From Mesorhizobium sp. B2-4-15 (GTDB lineage Bacteria > Pseudomonadota > Alphaproteobacteria > Rhizobiales > Rhizobiaceae), in the NCBI RefSeq assembly GCF_006658505.1, contig NZ_VFUZ01000004.1, forward strand, positions 282,097 to 346,096: DNA of 64,000 nt, in the 5' to 3' direction. This document shows, in pieces, positions 39,244-48,969 of the stretch. A program made the position numbers and the translations under genes. The first letter of the stretch is position 1; each line of letters starts with the position of its first letter. The notes below the pieces were generated by a model. It worked only from the letters and a program-made list of their open reading frames with translations, did no database searches and had not been told where the DNA came from.

Positions 39244-39585
39244 ATGGAAGCCTTGGACATCTTCGACAGTTCAATGCGAAGAAAAGGCGACCTCGCCGGT
39301 GTCTTCGAGTACGATGAGGCCGGTGGACCACAAAACGCTACGGCCTATTTTTATCTGAGCGAAATCGAGGGCCAGGCGGTTGGACCGATCGTTGGCGTGA
39401 TTCACATTCGCTCAGGCGCGTGGGCGATCACCGAGGCAGATGTCGCCGTCAGGTGGGATCGGGACGAGCAACGTGTGGGCCTGTTTGTCTTCGGCGTCCT
39501 GACAGCCGCCTTTGATGCCGCCACAGGCGCGAAGTACGGTGGCGGACATGGCAAGGATTTCAATGCCTTGATTCCCTGGTCCTGA
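39244..39585 (+). CDS. conserved hypothetical protein
   Basis: A 113-residue protein starting MEALDIFDSSMRRKGDLAGVFEYDEAGGPQNATAYFYL, mostly beta-strand with 'QAVGPIVGVIHIRSGAWAITEADVAVRWDRDEQRVGLFVFGVLTAAFDAATG'. I do not recognise the family. It starts one base after the parE stop, and ends three bases before the SixA-like gene, so it may be part of the same transcript. Confidence 0.65.
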   Translation: MEALDIFDSSMRRKGDLAGVFEYDEAGGPQNATAYFYLSEIEGQAVGPIVGVIHIRSGAWAITEADVAVRWDRDEQRVGLFVFGVLTAAFDAATGAKYGGGHGKDFNALIPWS

Positions 39586-39588
39586 CAA

Positions 39589-40104
39589 ATGCCGATGAAA
39601 CAACTTCTCTTGCTTCGTCATGCCAAATCGAGCTGGGACGACCCTGATCTCGATGATTTCGACCGGCCCGTGGCCGATCGCGGGTTGAAGGCCGCCCGAT
39701 TGATGGGCCGCGAGCTTGCGGCGCGCGACTGGCTGCCGGAATTGGCGCTGGTATCGCCGGCGCTGCGCACCCGCGACACCTGGCGGCTGGTGGCGGCGGA
39801 GTTGCCCGTGCATCCGCGGGTGGCGTTCGCCGAAGCGCTCTATGAAGCTTCAGCAGCCGATATTCTGGGGCAGGTTCATAAAGCCGACCCGTCGAGCGGT
39901 TGCCTGGTGGTGGTTGGCCACAATCCAGGCCTGGAGAACCTGGCGAGACAGCTTGCCGCGCCAACGTCGGAGATCAAGGCGCGCAAGAGGCTGGAGGAAA
40001 AGTTCCCGACAGCGGCCCTTGCGCGCTTTGTCTTCGAAGGCCACTGGTCTGACCTATCGTCGGCGCGGTTGACACATTGCCTGCGTCCAAAGGATCTGAG
40101 CTAG
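39589..40104 (+). CDS. SixA-type histidine phosphatase
   Basis: A 171-residue histidine phosphatase. The RHG-type motif 'LLLRHAKSSWDD' (R10-H11) and the later 'VVVGHNPGLENLARQL' supply the two catalytic His. Bacterial SixA dephosphorylates phosphohistidine of relay proteins such as ArcB; this gene may be similar, inferred from its size and motif. Adjacent to hypothetical and ParDE genes. Confidence 0.88.
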   Translation: MPMKQLLLLRHAKSSWDDPDLDDFDRPVADRGLKAARLMGRELAARDWLPELALVSPALRTRDTWRLVAAELPVHPRVAFAEALYEASAADILGQVHKADPSSGCLVVVGHNPGLENLARQLAAPTSEIKARKRLEEKFPTAALARFVFEGHWSDLSSARLTHCLRPKDLS

Positions 40105-40139
40105 ACTCCGTCAAGCCTGCTGCACACCGTCTCAAGACG

Positions 40140-40382
40140 TCAGTTCCCCCAGATGCCCTGGCCCGGTTCCGGCCAGTCGGTGGTGGCCTTCATCTTGGTG
40201 TCGGCTGCTGCCTTGTGCACGGCCATTTCCGCAGTCTTGACCGCGCCGGTGACGGCATGGTCGACGCCGGCTACCGCAGCAACCGGCTGATTGGCATTGT
40301 CCGAACCATAATGGTCACTGCCGGCAAAGGCGGCGCCGGCAGCAACAAGGATGGCGACGATAGCCAGAGCGATCTTGTTCAT
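40140..40382 (-). CDS. DUF680 family secreted protein
   Basis: An 80-residue protein with a signal peptide 'MNKIALAIVAILVAAGAAFA' and a short mature region 'GSDHYGSDNANQPVAAV', the pattern of the DUF680 family typical of Mesorhizobium. The mature part has no known domain. The start at 40382 was chosen over 40400 for signal peptide position. Confidence 0.75.
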   Translation of the reverse strand: MNKIALAIVAILVAAGAAFAGSDHYGSDNANQPVAAVAGVDHAVTGAVKTAEMAVHKAAADTKMKATTDWPEPGQGIWGN

Positions 40383-40451
40383 TTCAATCTCCTGTTTCAT
40401 CCGTTAGGCGGCGTCTTGGGAGGACGGTTCCGCTGAGGACAAGACCCGAGG

Positions 40452-40601
40452 CCGTTCGGTTTTATTCCTCGAAGTGGAAGCTTTTTGGTGCCGAGCGCGA
40501 AGACCGGCGCTCAAGACGATGCCGGCTGGGCCTGCCCTCTTGCTCATAAACAAGAGGGCCAAGCCCACCACACGGTCCCTCATAGAAATCGAACCGAACG
40601 G
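40452..40601. other. nested inverted repeats (candidate structured element)
   Basis: CCGTTCGGTT (40452-40461) pairs with AACCGAACGG (40592-40601), and inside it GGGC-CT-GCCCTCTTG (40528-40542) pairs with CAAGAGGGC-CAA-GCCC (40551-40566). A small GCGC/CCGGCGC hairpin lies between. The stretch is flanked by the DUF680 gene and the response regulator and has no coding frame of note. It could be a small RNA, a miniature mobile element or a long 5' leader; none can be chosen from sequence. Confidence 0.45.
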
Positions 40602-40774
40602 GTTGGCTTTACGATCGAGATTGCAGCCCGGGCACTGGATCTCCCACATTTGCGTTGCGACGGGATCGATATTATCGCTTGCAGACGCTCACCAATGGAA
40701 CGCGATCCGGCTGTGCCGGTCAAAGAAGCGGACGGAATTCAGCATGAAGTGCTGCCCGGGACAGAGTTAGAGAA

Positions 40775-41443
40775 ATGCGGCTGCTGCTTGTCGAGGACAA
40801 TCGCGAACTGGCTGATTGGCTGGGCAAGACCTTGCGTCAGGCAAGCTACGTGGTCGACATCGTCCATGACGGCGAGGATGTCGAGCATGCGCTGGCGGCC
40901 GGCGACCATGCGCTGGTCATCCTCGACCTTGCGCTGCCGCGCATGAGCGGGCTGGAGGTGCTGCGCATGCTGCGGGCGCGCGGCAACCGGGTACCGGTGA
41001 TCGTGCTGACCGCCAACGCCAGCCTCGACGGACGGGTCAAGGGTCTCAACGAAGGCGCCGACGACTATCTGGCCAAACCCTTCCAGATCGAGGAACTCGA
41101 AGCGCGCATCCGCGTGCAGTTGCGGCGCGCCAACGACCGGACCGCGCCTGTCGTTGCCTGTGGCGATCTCGTCTTCGACACCAACACGAGGCTGTTTTCG
41201 CTCGCTGGCGAGACACTGTCACTGACGCCGCGCGAACACGCGGTGCTTGAACAATTGATGGTCAAGGCCGGGCGAACCGTGAGCAAGGCCGCCCTGTCGG
41301 CGGCGATCTACGACTTCGAGACCGACGCCGACCCCAGCGCCATCGAGATCTATGTGCACCGTGTGCGCAAGAAGCTCGAAGGGTCGCGGGTCCAGATCGC
41401 CACCTTGCGCGGCCTCGGCTATCTTTTGCGCCATGAGGATTAA
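40775..41443 (+). CDS. OmpR-type response regulator (TctD/QseB-like)
   Basis: A 222-residue regulator. Receiver domain with E7-D8, phosphoacceptor D51 (VILDLALP) and K101, then a C-terminal winged helix 'LSLTPREHAVLEQLMVKAGRTVSKAALSAAIYDFETDADPSAIEIYVHRVRKKL'. The partner kinase starts before its stop (11-base overlap). The group is near TctD/QseB, so regulation of a transporter is plausible; its target is not shown. Confidence 0.93.
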   Translation: MRLLLVEDNRELADWLGKTLRQASYVVDIVHDGEDVEHALAAGDHALVILDLALPRMSGLEVLRMLRARGNRVPVIVLTANASLDGRVKGLNEGADDYLAKPFQIEELEARIRVQLRRANDRTAPVVACGDLVFDTNTRLFSLAGETLSLTPREHAVLEQLMVKAGRTVSKAALSAAIYDFETDADPSAIEIYVHRVRKKLEGSRVQIATLRGLGYLLRHED

Positions 41444-42791
41444 CAGTCTTCGCCTGCAGTTGCTGGCCTGGGTGGTGCTGCCGCTCGCCGGGCTTGCCAC
41501 CATCAACCTATGGACCAGCCATGGCAATGCGCTGGCGACCGCAGATCTGGTCACCGACCGCATGCTGCTGGGTTCGGCGCGGACCATTGCCGAGCACGTG
41601 GCCGTAACCGACGGCGTGCTCGATGCCGCGATACCACCAGCGGCGATCGAGATGTTCGATACCGGTGATCGCGACAGCGTCTATTACCATGTCAAGGCTG
41701 CCGGGGGGCGGTTGCTGACCGGTTATCCCGACCTGCCGGAGGCGTCTAAGCCGCCCGACGCCGAGGCAAGCTATCGCGGCCATCGGCTGAGGCTCCTCAC
41801 CTTTAGCCACGCCGTGGTCGGAGCCGGCGTCGATTCACCCATAACGGTCACTGTGGGTGTAACGCTTGCCGGTCACGACGCGATGGTCAAACGCCTGTGG
41901 CTCAGCGCCTTTGCCCAGCAACTGGCGCTGGTGGCAATCGCCGGTGTGTTCGTTCTGCTTGGCCTGCATCGTGGCCTGGCGCCGCTGATCAGGCTGCGCG
42001 ACGTGGTGCGCTCGCCAGGCCGAAATGAACTTGATCGGGTCGAAGTGCCCGGTGCGCAAAGCGAGATCCGCCCGCTGATCGACGCGCTGAACGCTTATAT
42101 GGAACGCGTGCGGGCGCAGATGGCGGCGCAACGCCGCTTTATCGCCAACGCCGCACACCAGTTGCGCACACCGCTGGCGCTGCTGTCGACACAGGCAAGC
42201 TATGCGCTGCGCGAAACTTCGGCCGATCAGCGCCAGGAAGCATTGGTGGCGCTGCAGGCGAGTTCCGGCAAGCTGGCGCGGCTCGCCGAACAGCTGCTCA
42301 CCCTGTCGCGGGCCGAGCCGGGCAGCCGGCGGCCACGCGCCGATCGCATCGACCTCACCGAGGCCGCCCGGCAGGTGCTGGAAACGCATGCTCCGTACGC
42401 GATCGCCCGTAAGATCGATCTCGGCCTCGAGGAGGCCGGCCCCGTGCCGGTCATCGGCGACGGCACCATGCTGCGCGAGATGATCGTCAATCTTGTCGAC
42501 AATGCGCTGCGCTACTCACCATCAGGCGGCTGCGTCACGGTCAGACTGGCGATCATCGAAGGCGAAGCCGTTCTGACGGTCGCCGACGACGGACCCGGCA
42601 TTCCCGAGGACGAACGGGATCACGTGTTCGAGCGCTTCTACCGCATCGCGGGTTCTGCGGAGGAAGGCAGCGGGCTCGGGCTCGCTATCGTGCGCGAGGT
42701 CGTTGAAAATGCCGGCGGCCGCGTCACCCTTGGGGATGGCGCGGCCGGTGGTCTGGTGGTCGAGGTGCGGCTGCCGCTCGCAGCCAGCTAA
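41433..42791 (+). CDS. sensor histidine kinase (TctE-like)
   Basis: A 452-residue kinase. Two membrane helices (about 7-27 and 161-179) flank a periplasmic domain; the H-box is 'NAAHQLRTPLALLSTQ' with H242, then 'NLVDNALRYSP' (N-box) and 'DDGPGIPEDERDHVFERFYR' with 'GSGLGLAIVREV' (G boxes). The first region resembles the 2CSK_N domain found in TctE-type kinases. It pairs with the preceding response regulator. Confidence 0.93.
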   Translation: MRINSLRLQLLAWVVLPLAGLATINLWTSHGNALATADLVTDRMLLGSARTIAEHVAVTDGVLDAAIPPAAIEMFDTGDRDSVYYHVKAAGGRLLTGYPDLPEASKPPDAEASYRGHRLRLLTFSHAVVGAGVDSPITVTVGVTLAGHDAMVKRLWLSAFAQQLALVAIAGVFVLLGLHRGLAPLIRLRDVVRSPGRNELDRVEVPGAQSEIRPLIDALNAYMERVRAQMAAQRRFIANAAHQLRTPLALLSTQASYALRETSADQRQEALVALQASSGKLARLAEQLLTLSRAEPGSRRPRADRIDLTEAARQVLETHAPYAIARKIDLGLEEAGPVPVIGDGTMLREMIVNLVDNALRYSPSGGCVTVRLAIIEGEAVLTVADDGPGIPEDERDHVFERFYRIAGSAEEGSGLGLAIVREVVENAGGRVTLGDGAAGGLVVEVRLPLAAS

Positions 42792-42801
42792 AGTCCGAAG
42801 C

Positions 42802-43680
42802 TTACTGCGTCTCGTGCAACGGCTGGGGGCGCCATTTTGCCAGGCGGTCCTCGACCATTGTCATCAGGTATTCGGCGCCAAGCGCCACCACCATTACGAT
42901 GACGATCGCGGCATACATGCCGGCGGCATCGAAGGATCCCTTGGCGATGTTGATCAGCAGGCCGATGCCGTAGCGCGAGCCGACGAATTCACCGACGATC
43001 GCGCCGATGATGGCAAAGCCGAAGCTGACATGCAGGCTGGCGAAGATCCAGCTCATCGCCGAGGGGACGATCACCGAGCGCGTGAGCTGCCAGTTGGAGG
43101 CGCCGAGGATGCGGGCATTGGCGATCATTGCCCTGTCGGCTTCCCGGACTCCCTGGAAAGCGTTGTGGAAAACGACGAAGAAAACCATCACGAAGGCGAG
43201 TGCCACCTTGGAGGCGAGTCCGAGCCCGAGAATCATGATGAAGATCGGCGCCAGAACCACGCGCGGGATGGAATTGATGACCTTGATGTAGATGGAGAAG
43301 ATATCGGCGGCCATCCGGTTGCGGCCGAGCGCGACACCAATGATGATGCCGGCGACCGAGCCGGTGACGAAGCCGATGACCGATTCCTCCATGGTGACGT
43401 AGAGGTGGTACCAGAGAGGCCCTTCGGAAGTTCCTTCCGTCGTCCACTCATAGAGCCGCTGCGCGATCGCGCTCGGCATCGCATAGAAGAACGGATCGAT
43501 CCAGGTCATCCGCGCGGCGACTTCCCACAGCACGAGAAAGGCGACGAGAATAGAGACCCGCCAGAACATCACGGTACGGCGGCGATGCAGGGCTGCCTTG
43601 GCGGCGGCCGCTTCGATTTCCGCATCGGAGGTGCCCGGCTTGAAAGCTCCCGCTCTGATGTCGATGGCAGCATCGGTCAT
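42802..43680 (-). CDS. ABC transporter permease (NitT/TauT-like)
   Basis: A 292-residue integral membrane permease. Several hydrophobic helices and the EAA loop 'ADRAMIANARILGASNWQLTRSVIVPSAMSW' are visible. It belongs with the ATPase and binding protein. The start at 43680 has AAGGAGG seven bases before. The likely cargo is a small organic or sulphonate compound by family resemblance, not proven. Confidence 0.92.
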   Translation of the reverse strand: MTDAAIDIRAGAFKPGTSDAEIEAAAAKAALHRRRTVMFWRVSILVAFLVLWEVAARMTWIDPFFYAMPSAIAQRLYEWTTEGTSEGPLWYHLYVTMEESVIGFVTGSVAGIIIGVALGRNRMAADIFSIYIKVINSIPRVVLAPIFIMILGLGLASKVALAFVMVFFVVFHNAFQGVREADRAMIANARILGASNWQLTRSVIVPSAMSWIFASLHVSFGFAIIGAIVGEFVGSRYGIGLLINIAKGSFDAAGMYAAIVIVMVVALGAEYLMTMVEDRLAKWRPQPLHETQ

Positions 43681-43690
43681 GGCTTCCTCC

Positions 43691-44500
43691 TTAGGCCGCG
43701 GCGCGTGCATAGCTGGTCTCGACCTCTTCCTTGAGGTCGGCCCAGATGGTGCGCGAGTAATCAATGAAGCTCTGCTCGTAGCGGATGTCAGCAACGACGC
43801 GAGGACGTGGCAAATCTATGCTGTAGACCGATTTCACAGTCGCGGGTCCGGCGGTCAGGACATAGACCTTGTCGGCGAGGGCAATCGCCTCTTCCAGATC
43901 ATGTGTGACGAATACCACGGAAGCCTTCGTTTGCGACCATAGGCGCAACAGTTCCTCGTGCATCAGGACACGCGTCTGGACGTCGAGCGCGGAAAACGGC
44001 TCGTCCATGAGAAGGATCTCGGGTCCGTTTATGAACGTCTGCGCCAGCGCCACCCGCTTGCGCATGCCGCCCGAAAGCTGGTGCGGATAATGGTGCTCGA
44101 ACCGCGACAGCCCGACACGCGCCAGCCAGTCCTTTGCAGCGGCCGTGGCCTCCGGCTTCGCCTTGCCGCGAAACAGTGGACCGGCCATCACGTTCTCGAT
44201 CACGGTCCGCCAGGGAAACAAGGCGTCGCTCTGGAACACAAATCCGATGCGCGGATCTATGCCCTTTACAGGGGCACCCATGACCCGAACCTCGCCGGCA
44301 CTTGGGCTGGCCAGCCCCGTGACCAGGTTGAGCGTCGTGGATTTTCCGCAGCCGGTTGGACCGACAACGGCGACGAACTCGCCGCGCTCCACCGTCATGG
44401 TGAAATCGCGCAACGCCGTCAGCGATTTGCCGGTGGGCGAAAGGAAGCGACGGCTGACATTGATCAGCTCGATCGCTGGTGTGGTCTTTTCCTGGATCAT
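43691..44500 (-). CDS. ABC transporter ATP-binding protein (NitT/TauT-like)
   Basis: A 269-residue ATPase with Walker A GPTGCGKST (47-55), Q-loop 'VFQSDALFPW', signature 'LSGGMRKRVALAQTF', Walker B 'ILLMDEPFSALD' and switch His 'VTHDLEEA'. It falls in the NitT/SsuB/TauB group. It lies between the permease and the binding protein, with ten bases to the permease. Confidence 0.93.
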   Translation of the reverse strand: MIQEKTTPAIELINVSRRFLSPTGKSLTALRDFTMTVERGEFVAVVGPTGCGKSTTLNLVTGLASPSAGEVRVMGAPVKGIDPRIGFVFQSDALFPWRTVIENVMAGPLFRGKAKPEATAAAKDWLARVGLSRFEHHYPHQLSGGMRKRVALAQTFINGPEILLMDEPFSALDVQTRVLMHEELLRLWSQTKASVVFVTHDLEEAIALADKVYVLTAGPATVKSVYSIDLPRPRVVADIRYEQSFIDYSRTIWADLKEEVETSYARAAA

Positions 44501-44605
44501 GGTGGAACTCCGGGTTCGAGCGAACGCCCGCCGTCGGCCAGAGCCGCCGGACGCTGGAAACTGACGATTGCCGGCGCGATGCTTTCATCGCGCCGGCACG
44601 GCCGG

Positions 44606-45619
44606 CTACTTGGCGTTCTTGACGAATTCCGAGGTGTAGGTCTTGGCCAGATCGATCTGCTTGCCCTGCAAGTCCTTCGAGAAGGCCGAAAGCACCGCCA
44701 GCACCGTCTCGGGCCCACCTTCCGGCATGATCCCGTCCGGCGTAAACATCGCCTTGCCGGCATCAAGTGCCTTCACGTAGCCTTCCTTGTCGCCGACATA
44801 GTAGTCCTTCGGCATCTTTTCAGCGATCTCGGCGCCGCTGTGCGTGTTGATGAATTTCTGCGTCTTGACGAAGGCGTTGGCCAGTTTCTGCACAACGTCT
44901 TTGTGCGCCTCGACCCAATCGGTCTGCATATAGAGGGAAGCAGCCGGATAGGTGCCGCCGAGAGCGGCCTTGGTGCCTTCTATCGTGCGCATGTCGATCA
45001 GAACGGAGGCTTCGCCGGTCTTCAAGAGCCGCGTGATTGTCGGTTCGGTGGTCATGCCTGCCTGGATCTTGTCTTGCTGCATGGCGGCGATGAAGGTGTT
45101 GCCAGCGCCGACCGGAACGGAAGTGAAGTCACCGAGCTTCAGACCGCTCTTGACGGCAAGATATTGCGTCAGGAAATTCGTCGAGGAGCCGAGGCCGGTC
45201 ACGCCAAGGCTCATGCCTTTGAAATCGGCTGGGGACTTGATCTCGGGATGCTTGGTCGAAACAAGTTCGACTTCGCCCGGCGCCTGGCTGAACTGGACGA
45301 TCGATTCGACGAACTTGCCCTTTGCCTGCAGATCGATGCAGTGGTCGTAGAAGCCGACGACCCCCTGCACTGCGCCGGCAAGCATCTCGTTCTCGGCATC
45401 GACGCCGGCGGGCTCATTCAGCAATTCGACGTCGAGACCCTCGTCCTTGAAATAACCGAGCGCCTCGGTCAGCTTGGCGGGCAGATAAATCTGTTTCTCG
45501 TAGCCCCCGACCATGATCGAAACCTTGTCGGCGGCGCGCGCGGACGGCGCGGACAAGGCCATGGTGGCGACGAGTGCGGTTGTGGCGGCTGAATCAAGCA
45601 GTATTCGCGCGAGCGACAT
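44606..45619 (-). CDS. ABC transporter substrate-binding protein (NMT1/THI5-like)
   Basis: A 337-residue periplasmic protein with a signal peptide (MSLARILLDSAATTALVATM...SAPSARA). The mature part has 'VGGYEKQIYLPAKLTEALGYFKDEGLDVELLN' and 'GVVGFYDHCIDLQAKGKFVESIVQFSQAPGEVELV', the THI5/TauA/SsuA fold for aromatic or sulphonated substrates. First gene of the transporter operon. The substrate is not known. Confidence 0.92.
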   Translation of the reverse strand: MSLARILLDSAATTALVATMALSAPSARAADKVSIMVGGYEKQIYLPAKLTEALGYFKDEGLDVELLNEPAGVDAENEMLAGAVQGVVGFYDHCIDLQAKGKFVESIVQFSQAPGEVELVSTKHPEIKSPADFKGMSLGVTGLGSSTNFLTQYLAVKSGLKLGDFTSVPVGAGNTFIAAMQQDKIQAGMTTEPTITRLLKTGEASVLIDMRTIEGTKAALGGTYPAASLYMQTDWVEAHKDVVQKLANAFVKTQKFINTHSGAEIAEKMPKDYYVGDKEGYVKALDAGKAMFTPDGIMPEGGPETVLAVLSAFSKDLQGKQIDLAKTYTSEFVKNAK

Positions 45620-45816
45620 GGCCTCTTCCCTTTGTTCGTTTCCGCGTCCCTCTCTCTCCCATCGCTTCTGCGACAATATGGGGACGCGCCGACAATGGTA
45701 ATGGCATCAACCTTTCATCCAGCTTTCAAGCCGAAAACGATGGGAAATCTTGCAGATTGGTAAGCCATGACCAGCCAATTTCCACGGCACGTGGCTACAT
45801 CCGCAACGTGCCCGTC

Positions 45817-46529
45817 TCAATTGTCCAGCCCCAGCACGTCGCGCATATCGTATTGGCCAGGCGGCCGCCCCGCCACCCAGAGCGCCGCGGCGATGGCGCC
45901 ACGGGCGAACATGACGCAGTCGCCGGCCGTATGCGACAAGGTAAAAAGCTCGCCTTCGGCACAGAAGCCGACGCTGTGTTCGCCGACAATGCTGCCGCCA
46001 CGCGTCACCGCAAAACCGACCTCGCCGGCGGGACGCGCGCCGGTGACGCCATCGCGGACGCGCCTTGCGACCGTGTCCAGTTCGATGCCGCGCCCGCCTG
46101 CAACAGCCTGCCCCAGCATCAGGGCGGTGCCTGACGGGGCGTCGATCTTGTGGCGATGGTGTGCCTCGAATATCTCTGCATCCAAATCATCGGGGCCGAG
46201 CGGACGATAGCGATCGTCTTTGCAGCGTTGGCGATAGTGGCCAGTTCGGCGGTACCGAAACCGGTCGAGCCGATCACCAGGGCCGGTCCGCCGCGCTCCG
46301 CACACAAGCTTGCCAGATCAGCGGACGCGGCCGGCGTGGTGAAATCGATCGCCACATCAGCCATTGCAAGCGCTTGATCGCGGCTCACCATCCCTTCGCC
46401 GACACTGCCCGGGCGGCGGAAGCGCGCCGCGAGCGCCAGCCGCGGATCGGCCTGCACGGCTTCCGCCATCTGGCGGCCCATGCGACCCAGCGCGCCGGCG
46501 ATGGCAATCCTGACCGGCGGTTGCGCCAT
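45817..46529 (-). pseudogene. dapB: 4-hydroxy-tetrahydrodipicolinate reductase with an internal deletion
   Basis: The first 111 codons (from ATG 46529, [21 protein letters not shown] through '[12 protein letters not shown]') are DapB, then a change of frame near 46197-46203 leads into '[29 protein letters not shown]' to the C-terminal end. The expected SGNFSLGVNLL-type segment, about 30 residues, is absent. The two parts total about 238 codons against about 270 for an intact enzyme. The reductase for diaminopimelate/lysine biosynthesis should be encoded elsewhere; this copy should be inactive unless the deletion is an error in the sequence. Confidence 0.85.
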
Positions 46530-46539
46530 TGGCCTTCGC

Positions 46540-48633
46540 CTATTTCCACATGCCGCGCATGCGCGCGCCGATGTCCACGCGCACCTCCGGCCGGGGTGCC
46601 CTGCCCTGCGCCGCTTGCGCGCCTGGCCACGACATTTGCTGGAACGCACCCAGGATCGAAGCCGGAATGAAGCGGGTGCGCGAGGCGTAAAGATGGCGGT
46701 CTCCCCGCGCTGGCTGGCCGTGCGGGAAGAAACGCTGCGGCATGACCAGATTCAGGTTGTCCTTGGCCCTTGTCATCGCCACATAGAGCAGCCGGCGCTC
46801 CTCCTCGATGTCCTCCTTGGTACCGACACCGAGATCGGCCGGGATACAGCCGTCGACCGTGTTGAGCACAAAGACGTTCTTCCACTCCTGGCCCTTGGCG
46901 GAATGGATGGTCGACAGGATCAGATAGTCCTCGTCGCGATGCGGCGGCCCGGCCTGATCGCTGGTCGCGTCGGGCGGATCGAGTGTCAGCTCGGTCAGGA
47001 AACGCTCGCGCGAGGCATAGCCCGACCCGATCTGCTCGAGCTGCAACAGGTCGGCCCGCCGCGTGATCGCATCCTCGTGGATACGCTCCAGATGCGGCTC
47101 GTACCAGAGCCTGACCTGTTCGAGATCAGCCGGCCATTTGGCGCCGGCCCGCAGGCCGGAATAGAGCTCGACGAAGCCCGGCCAGTCATCCGCCGCGCGT
47201 TGCGGAGGACGCCATCCCGCCAGGCCCATCGCCTCGTCCAGTGCCGTTGTCATGGTCTCGACGATTTGCCCGGCGGCCGAAGGGCCAATGCCAGGCATGA
47301 GCTGCAGCACCCGAAAGCCGGCGACGCGGTCGCGCGGATTTTCGGCGAAGCGCAGCACCGCCAGCACATCCTTGACGTGCGCGGCGTCGAGGAACTTCAG
47401 GCCTCCGAACTTCACGAAAGGGATGTTGCGCCGCGTCAACTCGATTTCGAGCGGCCCACTGTGGTGCGAGGCGCGAAACAGCACCGCCTGCGATTTCAGC
47501 GCCGTGCCGGCCTCGCGCTCGGCCAGGATGGTGTCACAAACGAAATTGGCCTGCTCGACCTCGTCGCGCACGCTCACCAGTCTCGGCTTGTCGGCGGATT
47601 TACGCTCCGACCACAGGTTCTTGGTGAAGCGTTCCGGGGCCTCGCCGATCACCGCATTGGCGGCTGCGAGAATCGTCTCTGTCGAGCGGTAGTTGCGCTC
47701 CAGCAGCACCACATCGGCCGCCTGCGCGAACTGCCGGGGGAAATCGAGAATGTTGCGCACCTCGGCGGCACGGAACGAATAGATCGACTGCGCATCGTCG
47801 CCGACCACCGTCAGTCCGGCCCCGTCGGGCTTCAGCGCCATAAGGATCGAAGCCTGCAGCCGGTTGGTGTCCTGGTACTCATCGACAAGCACATGGTCGT
47901 AGCGGCTCCCGAGATGCGTCGCTATTTCCGGCTCTGCCGCCATCTGCGCCCAGTAGAGCAGCAGATCATCGTAATCGAGCACGTTCTGCGCCTGCTTGGC
48001 CTCGACATAACCAGCGAACAGCTGCTTCAGCTGCTCCGCCCACCCGGCGCACCAGGGAAAGGCGGACCCCAGCACCTCGCCGAGCGGCGTCTGCGCGTTG
48101 ACGGCGCGCGAGTAGATGGCAAGGCAGGTGCCCTTGGTGGGAAAGCGCGCTTCGGTCTTCGAGAAGCCGAGTTCATGGCGCACGAGGTTCATCAGATCGG
48201 CGGAATCCTCCCGATCATGGATGGTGAAGGCCGGATCGAGGCCGATCTCCAGCGCATAATCGCGCAACAGCCGCGCACCGATGCCGTGAAAGGTGCCGGC
48301 CCAGGTCAGCGCATCCGTGATCACCGCGGCGTCGCGGCCAAGCACCTCGCCGGCGATGCGCTCGACGCGCCTGGCCATTTCCGCTGCGGCGCGCCGCGAA
48401 AAGGTCATCAGCAGGATGCGGCGCGGATCGGCGCCCTTGACGATCAGGTGAGCGACACGATGCGCCAGCGTGTTGGTCTTGCCGGAGCCGGCGCCGGCAA
48501 TGACCAAAAGCGGCCCGGCGATCTTGCCGTCACCATGCTCGACGGCCTGGCGCTGGGCGTCGTTCAGGCGGGCGAGATAGGCAGGCTGGGCAGTCGATTC
48601 CAGGAAGGTCGAATCATGGGCGGCAAGGTTCAT
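46540..48633 (-). CDS. UvrD/Rep-like ATP-dependent DNA helicase
   Basis: A 697-residue SF1A helicase: Walker A GAGSGKT (47-53), motif Ia '[13 protein letters not shown]', motif II '[14 protein letters not shown]', motif III '[15 protein letters not shown]', motif IV 'ERNYRST', and '[12 protein letters not shown]' and '[14 protein letters not shown]' as motifs V/VI. It is similar to UvrD and Rep but slightly shorter, so a repair or replication role is likely by family. It ends ten bases before dapB's start. Confidence 0.95.
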   Translation of the reverse strand: MNLAAHDSTFLESTAQPAYLARLNDAQRQAVEHGDGKIAGPLLVIAGAGSGKTNTLAHRVAHLIVKGADPRRILLMTFSRRAAAEMARRVERIAGEVLGRDAAVITDALTWAGTFHGIGARLLRDYALEIGLDPAFTIHDREDSADLMNLVRHELGFSKTEARFPTKGTCLAIYSRAVNAQTPLGEVLGSAFPWCAGWAEQLKQLFAGYVEAKQAQNVLDYDDLLLYWAQMAAEPEIATHLGSRYDHVLVDEYQDTNRLQASILMALKPDGAGLTVVGDDAQSIYSFRAAEVRNILDFPRQFAQAADVVLLERNYRSTETILAAANAVIGEAPERFTKNLWSERKSADKPRLVSVRDEVEQANFVCDTILAEREAGTALKSQAVLFRASHHSGPLEIELTRRNIPFVKFGGLKFLDAAHVKDVLAVLRFAENPRDRVAGFRVLQLMPGIGPSAAGQIVETMTTALDEAMGLAGWRPPQRAADDWPGFVELYSGLRAGAKWPADLEQVRLWYEPHLERIHEDAITRRADLLQLEQIGSGYASRERFLTELTLDPPDATSDQAGPPHRDEDYLILSTIHSAKGQEWKNVFVLNTVDGCIPADLGVGTKEDIEEERRLLYVAMTRAKDNLNLVMPQRFFPHGQPARGDRHLYASRTRFIPASILGAFQQMSWPGAQAAQGRAPRPEVRVDIGARMRGMWK

Positions 48634-48685
48634 CGCCCATCAAGCATCGTTTCCGCTTTGTTCGCAACACAGAAGCGCCGTGATA

Positions 48686-48859
48686 CTACCGCTTGGGGTC
48701 GACACCCATCGCCGCCGATTGGCGGCGCAGTGCCTCGCGATCACTTCTTGGCGCCGGCAACAACAGCGGATCAACGTTACCGGGCACCTCATCGATTATC
48801 TTGCGAGCGAGGCGGTAGGCGAGAAAGGCAAAGGTGCCTGCCAGAAGCAAACGAAACAT
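48686..48859 (-). CDS. small membrane protein
   Basis: A 57-codon frame (MFRLLLAGTFAFLAYRLARKI) with AGGAG eight bases upstream. One N-terminal hydrophobic helix and a basic/acidic C-terminal tail ending MGVDPKR. No family known. Its reading frame is clean and the ribosome binding site is good, so it is likely real although absent from simple ORF lists. Confidence 0.65.
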   Translation of the reverse strand: MFRLLLAGTFAFLAYRLARKIIDEVPGNVDPLLLPAPRSDREALRRQSAAMGVDPKR

Positions 48860-48969
48860 GCGGCGGTTCTCCTTTGATGGAGATCAACCGCAGATATGAC
48901 GTTTTGTTCCCGACGCGAAATTCGCAACCAAACCGGCACCGCATCGTTGTGAGGCTGGAGGCGATAGCG

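Noticed and set aside
40534..40559. A strong hairpin as a terminator for the DUF680 gene or for the plus strand
   Set aside because: There is no T-run on either side and DUF680 reads away from it.
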